From Streptosporangium roseum DSM 43021 (GTDB lineage: Bacteria > Actinomycetota > Actinomycetes > Streptosporangiales > Streptosporangiaceae), in contig NC_013595.1 of NCBI RefSeq assembly GCF_000024865.1, forward strand, positions 3,596,001 to 3,660,000: DNA of 64,000 bases. Reading direction: 5' to 3'. Shown here in pieces: positions 17,257-25,067 of this stretch. How positions within the stretch are numbered: the stretch's first letter is position 1; each line of letters opens with the position of its first letter. A model generated the notes under the pieces. That model ran no database searches and was not told where the DNA came from. It saw nothing but the letters and a program-made list of their open reading frames with translations. The position numbers were made by a program, and so were the translations under genes.

Positions 17257-19314
17257 TCACACGGTGACGCGGCGCAGGCGGGACTTGGGGGCCTCCTCGC
17301 CGGGGAAGACCCGCTTGACGCCGTCGCCGAGCGCGGTCTCGATGATGCGGATGTCGCGGACCAGGTGCTCCAGGCCGGCCGGCTCCAGCGAGGCGGCGTG
17401 GTCGGAGCCCCACATGGTGCGGTCCAGCGTGATGTGCCGCTCCACGGTCACCGCGCCGAGGGTCACCGCGGCGAGCGAGATCTGCAGGCCGCGCTCGTGG
17501 CCGGAGTAGCCGACCGGCACGCCGTACCGCTCCTGGAGGGTGACGATCGTGCGGAGGTTGGCCTCCTCCGGGGGCAGCGGGTAGGTGGAGGTGGCGTGCA
17601 TCAGCACCAGCCTGGAGGTGCCGAGGATCTCCACCGCCCGGTCGATCTCCTCCAGCGTGGACATGCCGGTGGACAGGATGAGCGGCTTGCCGGTGGCGGC
17701 GAGCGCGCGGAGCAGCTCCAGGTCGGTCACGCTGGCCGAGGCGATCTTGTGCGTGACCACGTCCATGGACTCCAGGAAGTCCACCGACGGCACGTCCCAC
17801 GGCGAGGCGAACCAGTGCAGGCCCCGCTCCCGGCAGTGGGCGGCGATCTCGGTGTACTCGTCCAGGCCGAACTCGGTCCTGAGCTTGTACTCCATGTAGG
17901 TCATCTCGCCCCACGGCGTCTGCCGGATCTGGTCGCGCTGCTCCAGCGGCACGCAGATCTCCGGCGTGCGCTTCTGGAACTTGACCGCCTGGCAGCCCGC
18001 CTCGGCCGCCACGTCGATGAGCCTGCGCGCGATGTCCAGGTCGCCGTTGTGGTTGATGCCGATCTCGCCGATCACGTAGACCGGCCGGCCGGCGCCGACC
18101 AGCGCGTCGCCGATCTGGACCGGCCTGGCGACCGGGGTGAGCCGCAGCTCGGCGCGGGGCGCGGGGGCGGGCACGGCCTCGGTCGCCGGGCGGGCCGCGA
18201 GGACCCGGTCGCACAGCTCCCGTACGGCTCCCGCCCCGCCGGGCCTGGTGAGCACGGTCCGGGCGGCGGCGCGGACCCGGGGGTGGGCGTCGGGGACCGT
18301 GACGGGCCAGCCGACGTCGCTCATCGGGCCCAGGTCGTTGACGTCGTTGCCGATGTAGGCGACGCGGGCCGGGTCCAGCCCCTCGATGGCCAGCCAGTCG
18401 CGCAGCACGGTCCGCTTGTCGGTCAGGCCCTGCAGGACCGGCACGCCCAGCTTGCGGGCGCGGGCCGCGACCACCGGGTTGTGCTCGGTGGACATGATCA
18501 TCAGCTTGACGCCGGACCGGCGCAGCAGCGCGATGCCCATGCCGTCGGAGCGGCTGACCGCGACCATCTCGCGGCCGTCCTGGTCGACGTAGGCGCGGTC
18601 GTCGGTGTGCACGCCGTCGAAGTCGGTGATCACGGCGTCCACGTCGATCGGCTCGGGCTGGTCCACGAACGGCGCCAGCGCCCGGACGATCTCCAGGTCC
18701 TCGGCGGTGTCCACCTCGATGGCGTGCCGCGACGGCACCGCCTGGACGGCGACGGCGCCGAAGAAGCGGTGGCCGTGCTCGCGCAGGCCCTCGGTGCGCA
18801 TCACGTAGAACGCGCCGGTCTCCCGGAAGTGGGGCTCGCGGTCCTGACGGCGCGGCCGGAAGGACGGGTCGTGGTTGACGCCCGCGCCGGCGGCGCTCCA
18901 GAGGAACTCGTGCGTCTCCAGGCCGGAGAACACCACGTCGGCGGTGCCGTCGAGGACCTTGACGATGGCGGTGTCCAGGTCGGCGGGGTCGATGAAGGCG
19001 CTGGTGCACTGGACCAGGACGACCACGTCGGGGGTCTCGGGCAGGTGGTCGAGCACGTGCAGCACGGCCGACTCGCTGGAGGCGGTCGCGTCGCTCAGCT
19101 CCTCAGGCCGGTCGATCACGGTCGCCCCGGCCTCGCGGGCCACGGCGGCGATCTCCGCGTGGTCGGTGCTGACCGCCACCTCGTCGATCAGCTCGGCCCG
19201 CACGCAGGCCCTCACCGCGCGGGCGACCAGGGGTGTGCCGCCCACCGCGGCCAGGTTCTTCAGCGGGACGCCCACCGAACCTCCACGGGCGGGGACAACG
19301 GCCAGGACTCGCAA
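17257..19314 (-). CDS. Trifunctional nonulosonic acid enzyme: CMP-sugar synthetase - HAD phosphatase - NeuB synthase
   Basis: A 685-residue cytoplasmic fusion. Residues 1-220: CMP-nonulosonate cytidylyltransferase (VPARGGSVGVPLKN nucleotide loop, FRETGAFYVMR). Residues 224-375: HAD phosphatase of the KdsC type, nucleophile D231 and D233 in ITDFDGV, with IGNDVNDLGPM. Residues 400-685: NeuB-type condensing enzyme (VIGEIGINHNGDL, AVKFQKRTPEICVP, LILSTGMSTLEEI, YSGHERG, VERHITLDRTMWGSDH). Together they would condense phosphoenolpyruvate with a hexose 6-phosphate, remove the phosphate and activate the product with CTP, the route to CMP-Kdn or a sialic acid analogue. The C-terminus ends soon after the NeuB barrel: the usual SAF domain is missing. 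TTG start behind GAGGAG. A hairpin at 19339-19360 lies in the leader. Confidence 0.9.
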   Translation of the reverse strand: MRVLAVVPARGGSVGVPLKNLAAVGGTPLVARAVRACVRAELIDEVAVSTDHAEIAAVAREAGATVIDRPEELSDATASSESAVLHVLDHLPETPDVVVLVQCTSAFIDPADLDTAIVKVLDGTADVVFSGLETHEFLWSAAGAGVNHDPSFRPRRQDREPHFRETGAFYVMRTEGLREHGHRFFGAVAVQAVPSRHAIEVDTAEDLEIVRALAPFVDQPEPIDVDAVITDFDGVHTDDRAYVDQDGREMVAVSRSDGMGIALLRRSGVKLMIMSTEHNPVVAARARKLGVPVLQGLTDKRTVLRDWLAIEGLDPARVAYIGNDVNDLGPMSDVGWPVTVPDAHPRVRAAARTVLTRPGGAGAVRELCDRVLAARPATEAVPAPAPRAELRLTPVARPVQIGDALVGAGRPVYVIGEIGINHNGDLDIARRLIDVAAEAGCQAVKFQKRTPEICVPLEQRDQIRQTPWGEMTYMEYKLRTEFGLDEYTEIAAHCRERGLHWFASPWDVPSVDFLESMDVVTHKIASASVTDLELLRALAATGKPLILSTGMSTLEEIDRAVEILGTSRLVLMHATSTYPLPPEEANLRTIVTLQERYGVPVGYSGHERGLQISLAAVTLGAVTVERHITLDRTMWGSDHAASLEPAGLEHLVRDIRIIETALGDGVKRVFPGEEAPKSRLRRVTV

Positions 19315-19464
19315 GGTGGCTCCTCATGACATACGACAAACGCCCCTGAACTGGGGTGTTTTAGGAACGCTAGTCACGAGGGTGGCCGGACAGGGGTGCC
19401 TGAGCTGAACGTCCAGAGTCGCCCGCCTTAACTTTCCGGGCGAGGTGGGAGCTCCAACACGGAA

Positions 19465-19500
19465 GGCGCCGCGGACGGCGTCAGTGCCGTCCGCGGCGCC
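19465..19500 (-). terminator. Terminator after csbD-like gene
   Basis: A 15-bp perfect GC stem (19465-19479 with 19486-19500) with a six-base loop, 18 bases beyond the CsbD stop; it also insulates the neighbouring nonulosonate operon promoter. Confidence 0.8.
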
Positions 19501-19518
19501 CGTCATCCGGCGCGGTCC

Positions 19519-19704
19519 CTACTCGGCGAAGTGGCCCCGCGTGTCGTCGGAGACCTTCTTGGCCCTGTCCTTGGCCTTGTCCGCCGCCTCCTTCGCCTTA
19601 CCCTTGGCACGGTCGGCCCGGCCCTTGTTGGCCAGGCTGTCGTTGTCGACCGCCTCCCCCGCGGTCTCCTTGACCTTGCCCTTGATCTGGTCGAAGTTCG
19701 TCAT
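19519..19704 (-). CDS. CsbD-family stress-response protein
   Basis: A 61-residue, highly charged, Lys/Asp/Ala-rich soluble protein. It begins with the family hallmark NFDQIKGKVKETAGEAV and continues in a predicted amphipathic helix of KAKEAADKAKDRAKK repeats. CsbD proteins are small general-stress (sigma-B-type) products of unclear biochemical function. Length and start (ATG 19704 behind GGGGGAG) are normal. A GTTA...GGCTAT pair at the right spacing lies upstream and loosely resembles a sigma-B-type promoter, and a palindrome sits further up; both are tentative. Confidence 0.9.
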   Translation of the reverse strand: MTNFDQIKGKVKETAGEAVDNDSLANKGRADRAKGKAKEAADKAKDRAKKVSDDTRGHFAE

Positions 19705-19771
19705 CTTGCTCCCCCGTAGTTCAGGACCGATTGGTTATTTCCTCTCATAGCCAGATGTGAGGTCACTAACC

Positions 19772-19795
19772 GTCACTTAGCTAACTTTAAGTGAC
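19772..19795. promoter_or_regulatory. GTCACTTA/TAAGTGAC inverted repeat upstream of csbD-like gene
   Basis: Perfect 8-bp arms at 19772-19779 and 19788-19795 with an eight-base AT-rich spacer; a further GTCACTAA copy lies at 19762-19769. It sits between the CsbD gene and the esterase 3' end. Its binding factor is unknown; stress or sigma-factor linked control is a guess. Confidence 0.4.
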
Positions 19796-19832
19796 AAAAT
19801 ACGCCTTCATGGTGACGGAGTGCGACGGGGCG

Positions 19833-20810
19833 TCAGGCTGTCACGCCGATGGAGCCCATGAGCATCGGGAGCGCGCGTTCCAGGCCGCGCTGCCAGTACG
19901 GCCAGCTGTGCGTGCCGGGGCCGTAGAAGTCGACCGCCACCTCGACGCCGTCCGCCCTGGCCCGCTCGGCGAAGGTGGCGGCCTGGCGGAGCAGGGACGC
20001 CTCCCCCTCGTCCGGGGAGGCCGCGGGGGAGTCCAGCGGGCCGGGGGAGCCGTCCCCGCAGGAGACGAAGAGCCGCACCCCGCGCAGCCTCCCGGTGAGG
20101 TCGGCCGGGTTGTGCGCGGCCCACTCCGGATCGTGCGGGGCGCCCCAGAGCTTCCCGGAGTCCTCGCCGCTCCGGCCGAGCAGCCAGTCGACGCCGCCGT
20201 TGCCGTCGCGGGTGTGCAGCACGCCCGAGAAGGAGGCGGCGGCCTGGAACATGCCCGGATGGCGGGCTGCGTAGGACATCGCGCCGAACCCGCCCATGGA
20301 CAGTCCGGCCACCGCGCGGCGGTCCCCGGCGCCGTAGTCGCGCTCCAGGATCCGGCGGACCTCGGTCAGGTGGAAGCTCTCCCAGCCGGGCCCCTCGCGC
20401 CAGTCGGAGTAGAAGCCGACCTCGCCGCCCTCGGGCACGACCACGATCGCCGGGTAGCGCGAGGTGAGCCTGGCGGCCTCCCCCCGGGTCACCCAGGCGT
20501 CGTACTCGGACTGGCAGCAGCCGTTCAGCAGGTACAGTACCGGCCACGGCCCCGAGCCCGGCCGCCAGCCCTCGGGCAGCAGCACGCGGACCATGCCCTC
20601 GCGGCCGAGCGCGGCGGAGGAGATCGTGAGCACGTGGTCGCGCTCGCCCAGCCGTTCGACCGCGACGCCCGGCGACCCGCCGCGGCCCTCACCCCCGGGC
20701 AGGTCGCCGGAGGATCCGGACGAGAAGGGTGTCAGCAGCGCGACAAGCACGGCCGTCACCGCCGCTCCGGCCAGCAGGAGCACTCCCAGGCGTACGGCTG
20801 TGCGCTTCAC
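19833..20810 (-). CDS. Secreted or membrane-anchored esterase (antigen 85/esterase D-like)
   Basis: A 325-residue alpha/beta hydrolase with one N-terminal hydrophobic helix (residues 7-28; uncleaved anchor or signal) and a Ser/Gly-rich linker. The nucleophile elbow is VAGLSMGGFGAMSYAARHP (S171), the usual esterase D/antigen 85 pattern, and the His is in GPGTHSWPYWQRGLERALP. Starts at GTG 20810. It is the second gene after the hydrolase at 20829, 18 bases apart. It probably acts outside the membrane on an ester or acyl-sugar; the substrate is unknown. Confidence 0.82.
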   Translation of the reverse strand: MKRTAVRLGVLLLAGAAVTAVLVALLTPFSSGSSGDLPGGEGRGGSPGVAVERLGERDHVLTISSAALGREGMVRVLLPEGWRPGSGPWPVLYLLNGCCQSEYDAWVTRGEAARLTSRYPAIVVVPEGGEVGFYSDWREGPGWESFHLTEVRRILERDYGAGDRRAVAGLSMGGFGAMSYAARHPGMFQAAASFSGVLHTRDGNGGVDWLLGRSGEDSGKLWGAPHDPEWAAHNPADLTGRLRGVRLFVSCGDGSPGPLDSPAASPDEGEASLLRQAATFAERARADGVEVAVDFYGPGTHSWPYWQRGLERALPMLMGSIGVTA

Positions 20811-20828
20811 ACGCTCAATCCTGGCGTT

Positions 20829-21584
20829 TCATCGGTTCCCCGTGAAGCCCGTCGGCGGGATCCCCGGGATCGGCGCGGGCCGAATCCCCGGGATCGGCGG
20901 GCCCTCGCCCTCGGGGCCGGGTTCCGCTGCGAGGTGGCGCAGGAACCACTCCTGGGCCAGCCGGGAGACCTGCTCCAGCGCCCCGGGCTCCTCGAAGAGG
21001 TGCGAGGCGCCCGGGACCGTCTCCAGGCGCGTCTCGCCGCGCAGCCTGGCGGCCGCCTCGCGGTTGAGTTCGGCGACGACGGGGTCGCGCCCTCCGACGA
21101 TCAGCAGCGTGGGCTGGTGGACCGAGCGGAGCGCCTCGCCGGCGAGGTCCGGCCGCCCGCCGCGGGAGACGACCGCCTTGACGAGGGCGGGCCGCGCCGA
21201 GGCGGCGACGAGCGCGGCCGCCGCGCCCGTGCTGGCACCGAAGAGCCCGGCGCGGAGGCCGGTGGTGGGCGCGTGCCGCGCCAGCCAGTCGGTCAGCGCC
21301 ACCAGCCGTACGGCGAGCATGCCGATGTCGAAGCGGAACTCACCCGTCCGGGCGTCGGCCCGTTCCTCCTCCGGTGTGAGCAGGTCGGCGAGGACCGTGG
21401 CCAGACCGGCCCTCTGGAGCTCGCCCGCCACGTGGCGGTTGCGCGGGCTGTGGCGGCTGCTGCCGCTGCCGTGCGCGAACAGCACCATTCCGTGCGCCGG
21501 TCGCGGCACCACGACGTCGGCCTCCAGCACGATGTCCGCGGCCGGGATCTCCAGGCGTTCAAGGTTCATCCGGACGGCATTCAA
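20829..21584 (-). CDS. Dienelactone hydrolase-like alpha/beta hydrolase
   Basis: A 251-residue cytoplasmic hydrolase. After an opening strand block (LEADVVVPRPAHGMVLFAHGSGSSRHSPRN) comes the nucleophile motif LFGASTGAAAAL (S118), the acid VGGRDPVV and the His in GASHLFEEPGALEQ. The Pro-rich C-terminal 25 residues contain an IPGI(R/P)PAPIPGIPP repeat. Start: TTG 21584 has GGAGG five bases upstream; the ATG at 21569 lacks a site, so I prefer TTG. The esterase follows in the same operon. Relatives are annotated as DLH-family or phosphoribosyltransferase-associated hydrolases; no substrate is known. Confidence 0.75.
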   Translation of the reverse strand: MNAVRMNLERLEIPAADIVLEADVVVPRPAHGMVLFAHGSGSSRHSPRNRHVAGELQRAGLATVLADLLTPEEERADARTGEFRFDIGMLAVRLVALTDWLARHAPTTGLRAGLFGASTGAAAALVAASARPALVKAVVSRGGRPDLAGEALRSVHQPTLLIVGGRDPVVAELNREAAARLRGETRLETVPGASHLFEEPGALEQVSRLAQEWFLRHLAAEPGPEGEGPPIPGIRPAPIPGIPPTGFTGNR

Positions 21585-21944
21585 GGCGTCCTCCCTCGGA
21601 TGAGGGGACCCTTCCCCGCCCGGGGTGGGGAGGGTCCGCCGCTGATCGGTGTGGTCCGTCACTCTCCCCGGATATGCCCGAATTGTGGCGAATGAGACGG
21701 CAGTCCGGCGTGATTTCCCGCCGGGGGAGATGTCCCGCCACCCGGGCCGCGTGATCCCGCACCGGCCCCGCCCGGCGTCCTCCGGCGCGTGGGCGAGCCG
21801 GCCGTCCGCCGGCCGGGCACTCCCGCCGTCCCGGAGGTTCGCTGACCGGACACTCAACCCGAATAGGGAGACCTGCGGCAAAATCAAATAGATGATGCTA
21901 AAACGATCTATTGTGACAGGAGTGAGGCTTGTAGGCTCTCGCCC
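21585..21944. other. Divergent intergenic region without genes
   Basis: Between the hydrolase start and the MFS start. No protein pattern is seen. The right 60 bases are markedly AT-rich and hold a palindrome; that part probably carries the promoter of the MFS-GH2 pair, and the left part the promoter of the hydrolase operon. Confidence 0.5.
21887..21912. promoter_or_regulatory. AATAGAT/ATCTATT inverted repeat before the MFS-GH2 operon
   Basis: Perfect 7-bp arms at 21887-21893 and 21906-21912 with a 12-base AT-rich spacer, 33 bp upstream of the MFS GTG. Position and symmetry suggest an operator; the regulator is unknown. Confidence 0.45.
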
Positions 21945-23234
21945 GTGACAACGGCAGTCGCCCCCCGGCTGGGCCCGCGGCTCTGGACCGCCCTGATCGT
22001 GCTCGGCTTCGTCGGTCAGGTGGCCTGGACCGTCGAGAACATGTACCTCAATGTTTTCGTCTACGACACGATCAGCGACGACCCCGGAGCCATCGCGACG
22101 ATGGTCGCGGCCAGCGCGCTGGCCGCGACGCTGGCGACGTTGCTGATCGGCGCCGTCTCCGACCGCACCGGCCGCCGCAGGGTGTTCGTCTCGGTGGGGT
22201 ACGTGCTGTGGGGGCTGGTCACCGCCGCGTTCGGGTTCGTCACCGTGGACGCGGTCGCGGGCGTCGTCTCCGCGGCCGGCGCCGTCCTCGTCGCGGTGGT
22301 CGCCGTCATCGCCCTCGACTGCCTCATGTCCTTCCTCGGGGCCGGGGCCAACGACGCGGCCTTCCAGGCCTGGGTCACCGACGTGACGCATCCGGGCAAC
22401 CGCGGCAGGGTCGAGTCGGTCCTGGCGACCATGCCGCTGGTGTCGATGCTGGCGGTCTTCGGCGGCTTCGACGCTCTCACCCGGGCGGGGAACTGGCGGC
22501 TGTTCTTCCTGCTCATCGGGGCGGCGATCGTCATGGTCGGGGTGGCCTCCTGGTTCCTCGTGCGGGACCGGCCCACTCCGGCCCGGCAGGAGGGCGGCTA
22601 CCTGAGCTCCCTCGTCCACGGCCTGCGCCCGGCCGTGATGCGCGCCAACCCGGGCCTCTACCTCGCGCTGGCGGCGTGGTCGATCTGGGGGATCTCCACG
22701 CAGGTCTTCCTGCCCTATCTGATCATCTATGTGCAGCGGTACCTGCACATCGAGGGCTACGCCGTCGTCCTGGCGGTCGTCCTGACCGGTGCCTCGGCCG
22801 TCAGCGTCGTCTGCGGCCGGTACGTCGACCGGATCGGCAAGATCCGTTTCCTGCTGCCGGCGGTCGCGGTGTACGGGGCGGGGCTGCTGCTGATGACCGT
22901 CGCGCGCGGCATGATCCCGGTGATCGCGGCCGGACTGGTGATGATGTCCGGCTTCATGCTCGTCCTGGCGCCCATCGGCGCGATCGTCCGCGACTACTCG
23001 CCGCCGGGCCGGGCCGGGCACGTCCAGGGGCTGCGGATGGTCTTCGCGATCCTCATCCCCATGATCGTCGGGCCGTCCCTCGGCGCCGCCGTGATCAAGG
23101 GGGCCGACGAACACTACGAGGAGCTGGGTGTGCTCAAACAGGTCCCGACGCCGGCCGTCTTCCTGGCCGCCGCGGCCGTACTGGTGCTCATCGTCGTGCC
23201 CGTGCTGGCGCTGCGCCGGAGGGAGGGCCGATGA
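21945..23234 (+). CDS. Major facilitator superfamily transporter (probable sugar importer)
   Basis: A 429-residue, 12-helix MFS protein. The loop 2-3 motif appears as GAVSDRTGRRRVFVSVG (residues about 67-83), with a similar GRYVDRIGKIRF in the second half. Helix pattern and length are normal. It starts at GTG 21945 and its stop overlaps the GH2 start as ATGA, so transporter and glycosidase are coupled: the MFS protein very likely imports the beta-glycoside or glucuronide that the GH2 enzyme then cuts. Which sugar cannot be determined. Not similar to the drug-efflux fusion in the NRPS. Confidence 0.9.
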   Translation: MTTAVAPRLGPRLWTALIVLGFVGQVAWTVENMYLNVFVYDTISDDPGAIATMVAASALAATLATLLIGAVSDRTGRRRVFVSVGYVLWGLVTAAFGFVTVDAVAGVVSAAGAVLVAVVAVIALDCLMSFLGAGANDAAFQAWVTDVTHPGNRGRVESVLATMPLVSMLAVFGGFDALTRAGNWRLFFLLIGAAIVMVGVASWFLVRDRPTPARQEGGYLSSLVHGLRPAVMRANPGLYLALAAWSIWGISTQVFLPYLIIYVQRYLHIEGYAVVLAVVLTGASAVSVVCGRYVDRIGKIRFLLPAVAVYGAGLLLMTVARGMIPVIAAGLVMMSGFMLVLAPIGAIVRDYSPPGRAGHVQGLRMVFAILIPMIVGPSLGAAVIKGADEHYEELGVLKQVPTPAVFLAAAAVLVLIVVPVLALRRREGR

Positions 23235-24985
23235 GCCTGCTCACCCGCTGGGGCGCGGACCTCGACCCCGACGCGATCCTGCCCGAATACCCCAGGCCCC
23301 AGCTCGCCCGCGACAGCCACCTCAACCTCAACGGCCGCTGGGAGTACGCCATCACCGCGGACGAGGAGGAGCCCGGCGCCTACGACGGCGCCATCCTCGT
23401 GCCGTTCTCGCCCGAGTCGCCGCTGTCGGGCGTCGGCCGGCAGCTGCTCCCCGGACAGACGCTGTGGTACCGGCGCGCCCTCACCGCGCCCGACGGGTTC
23501 CTGCCGGCCGGCGACGTGCCCGTCCGGGTGCTGCTGCACTTCGGCGCGGTGGACCAGACGTGCCGGGTGCTGCTCAACGGCGCCGAGGTCGGCGCCCACA
23601 CCGGCGGCTACCTGCCCTTCACCTGCGACATCACCGACGCCCTGCGCGACGGGGAGAACACGCTGGTCGTGGCGGTGCGCGACGACTCCGACACCGGGCA
23701 CCACGCGCGCGGCAAGCAGAAACTGAAGCGCGGCGGCATCTGGTACACCGCCCAGTCGGGCATCTGGCAGAGCGTGTGGGCCGAGTGCGTGCCCGCCGTC
23801 CACGTGGAGCGGCTGACCCTCACCCCGCACCTCGGCGAGGGATGCGTCGAGGTGACGGTGCACGCCGGGACCGCCGGGGACGCCCGGGTCGAGATCCTCG
23901 CCGCCGGGGCCGCCGTCGCGCGGGCCGTCGTGCCGGTGGGGCGGCCGGTACGTGTCCCGATCCCGGACGTGCGGCCGTGGAGCCCGGAGGACCCCTTCCT
24001 GTACGACGTCACGGTGGAGCTCGGCGCCGACCGCGTGCGCAGCTACGTCGGGATGCGCTCGTTCTCCGTGGGGCCCGACGAGAACGGCGTGCCCCGGCTG
24101 CTGCTCAACGGCCGCCCCTACTTCCACGCCGGGATCCTGGACCAGGGGTACTGGTCCGACGGCATGTACACCGCGCCGTCGGACGAGGCGATGATCTACG
24201 ACATCGCCACGATGAAGCGGCTCGGCTTCACCATGCTGCGCAAGCACATCAAGATCGAGCCGCTGCGCTGGTACTACCACTGCGACCGGCTGGGCATGCT
24301 CGTCTGGCAGGACATGGTCAACGGCGGCGGCGACTACCACCCGCTGGTCATCACCGCGCCCGTGCTCACCCCTCTGCGGCTCAGCGACCGCCGTCACCGG
24401 TGGTTCGGGCGTGCCGACGCCCAGGGCCGGGCCCGCTTCCGCGCCGAGCTCCGCGAGACCGTGGAACACCTGCGCAATGTGGTGAGCCTGGCCGTCTGGG
24501 TGCCGTTCAACGAGGGCTGGGGGCAGTTCGACGCGGTGCGGATCGCCGCCGAGGTCGCCGAGCTCGACCCCACCCGCACGGTCGACCACGCCAGCGGCTG
24601 GCACGACCAGGGCGGGGGCGACCTGAAGAGCCTGCACGTCTACTTCCGCCGCTTCCGCGTGCCGCGCCGGCGCCGCGGCGACCGGCGGGTCCTCGTGCTG
24701 TCGGAGTACGGCGGGTACAACCTGCGGGTGGACGGCCACGCGTTCAACGACAGGGACTTCGGCTACCGGCGGTACGGCTCGGCCGGGCAGCTCGGCGAGG
24801 CGTTCAGCCGGCTGCACACCGAGCAGATCGTCCCGGCCGTCCGGCGAGGCCTGAGCGCGACCGTGTACACCCAGCTCTCCGACGTCGAGGACGAGCTGAA
24901 CGGGCTGCTCACCTACGACCGCGAGACGCTCAAGCTGCCCGCCGAGCTGGTGCGGTCGGTCAACGCGCTGCTGCGGCTGGAGTAG
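23231..24985 (+). CDS. Glycoside hydrolase family 2 (beta-galactosidase/glucuronidase type)
   Basis: A 584-residue GH2 enzyme. Domains: jelly-roll sugar-binding (about 27-185; LHFGAVDQTCRVLLNGAEVGAHTGGYLPF), Ig-like (about 190-280) and TIM barrel (about 285-580). The acid/base is E428 in WVPFNEGWG and the nucleophile E492 in VLSEYGGYN. Shorter than LacZ (about 1000) and lacking its later domains, like many actinobacterial GH2 enzymes. No signal peptide: it acts on imported substrate. The start ATG lies in the MFS stop. A convergent LacI gene follows after a bidirectional terminator. Galactosidase versus glucuronidase or mannosidase cannot be settled by eye. Confidence 0.9.
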   Translation: MSLLTRWGADLDPDAILPEYPRPQLARDSHLNLNGRWEYAITADEEEPGAYDGAILVPFSPESPLSGVGRQLLPGQTLWYRRALTAPDGFLPAGDVPVRVLLHFGAVDQTCRVLLNGAEVGAHTGGYLPFTCDITDALRDGENTLVVAVRDDSDTGHHARGKQKLKRGGIWYTAQSGIWQSVWAECVPAVHVERLTLTPHLGEGCVEVTVHAGTAGDARVEILAAGAAVARAVVPVGRPVRVPIPDVRPWSPEDPFLYDVTVELGADRVRSYVGMRSFSVGPDENGVPRLLLNGRPYFHAGILDQGYWSDGMYTAPSDEAMIYDIATMKRLGFTMLRKHIKIEPLRWYYHCDRLGMLVWQDMVNGGGDYHPLVITAPVLTPLRLSDRRHRWFGRADAQGRARFRAELRETVEHLRNVVSLAVWVPFNEGWGQFDAVRIAAEVAELDPTRTVDHASGWHDQGGGDLKSLHVYFRRFRVPRRRRGDRRVLVLSEYGGYNLRVDGHAFNDRDFGYRRYGSAGQLGEAFSRLHTEQIVPAVRRGLSATVYTQLSDVEDELNGLLTYDRETLKLPAELVRSVNALLRLE

Positions 24986-25016
24986 GGCCGCCCCTCCGGC
25001 GGTCACGCGCCTTCCC

Positions 25017-25044
25017 CGGTGGGCCGGCCGGGGTCGGCCCACCG
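25017..25044. terminator. Bidirectional terminator between GH2 and LacI genes
   Basis: CGGTGGGCCG (25017-25026) pairs perfectly with CGGCCCACCG (25035-25044), eight-base loop, between two convergent stops. Confidence 0.75.
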
Positions 25045-25067
25045 CGCCGTCGCCGGTCCCGGAGCCG

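Noticed and set aside
19339..19360. AACGCCCC/GGGGTGTT hairpin in the leader of the nonulosonate synthase as an attenuator
   Set aside because: One G-U pair, short stem and U-run on the wrong strand for the gene; kept only as a remark.
20829..23114. Long minus-strand frame crossing the MFS gene and the hydrolase
   Set aside because: Only the last third shows a hydrolase fold; the rest is antisense to the MFS transporter.
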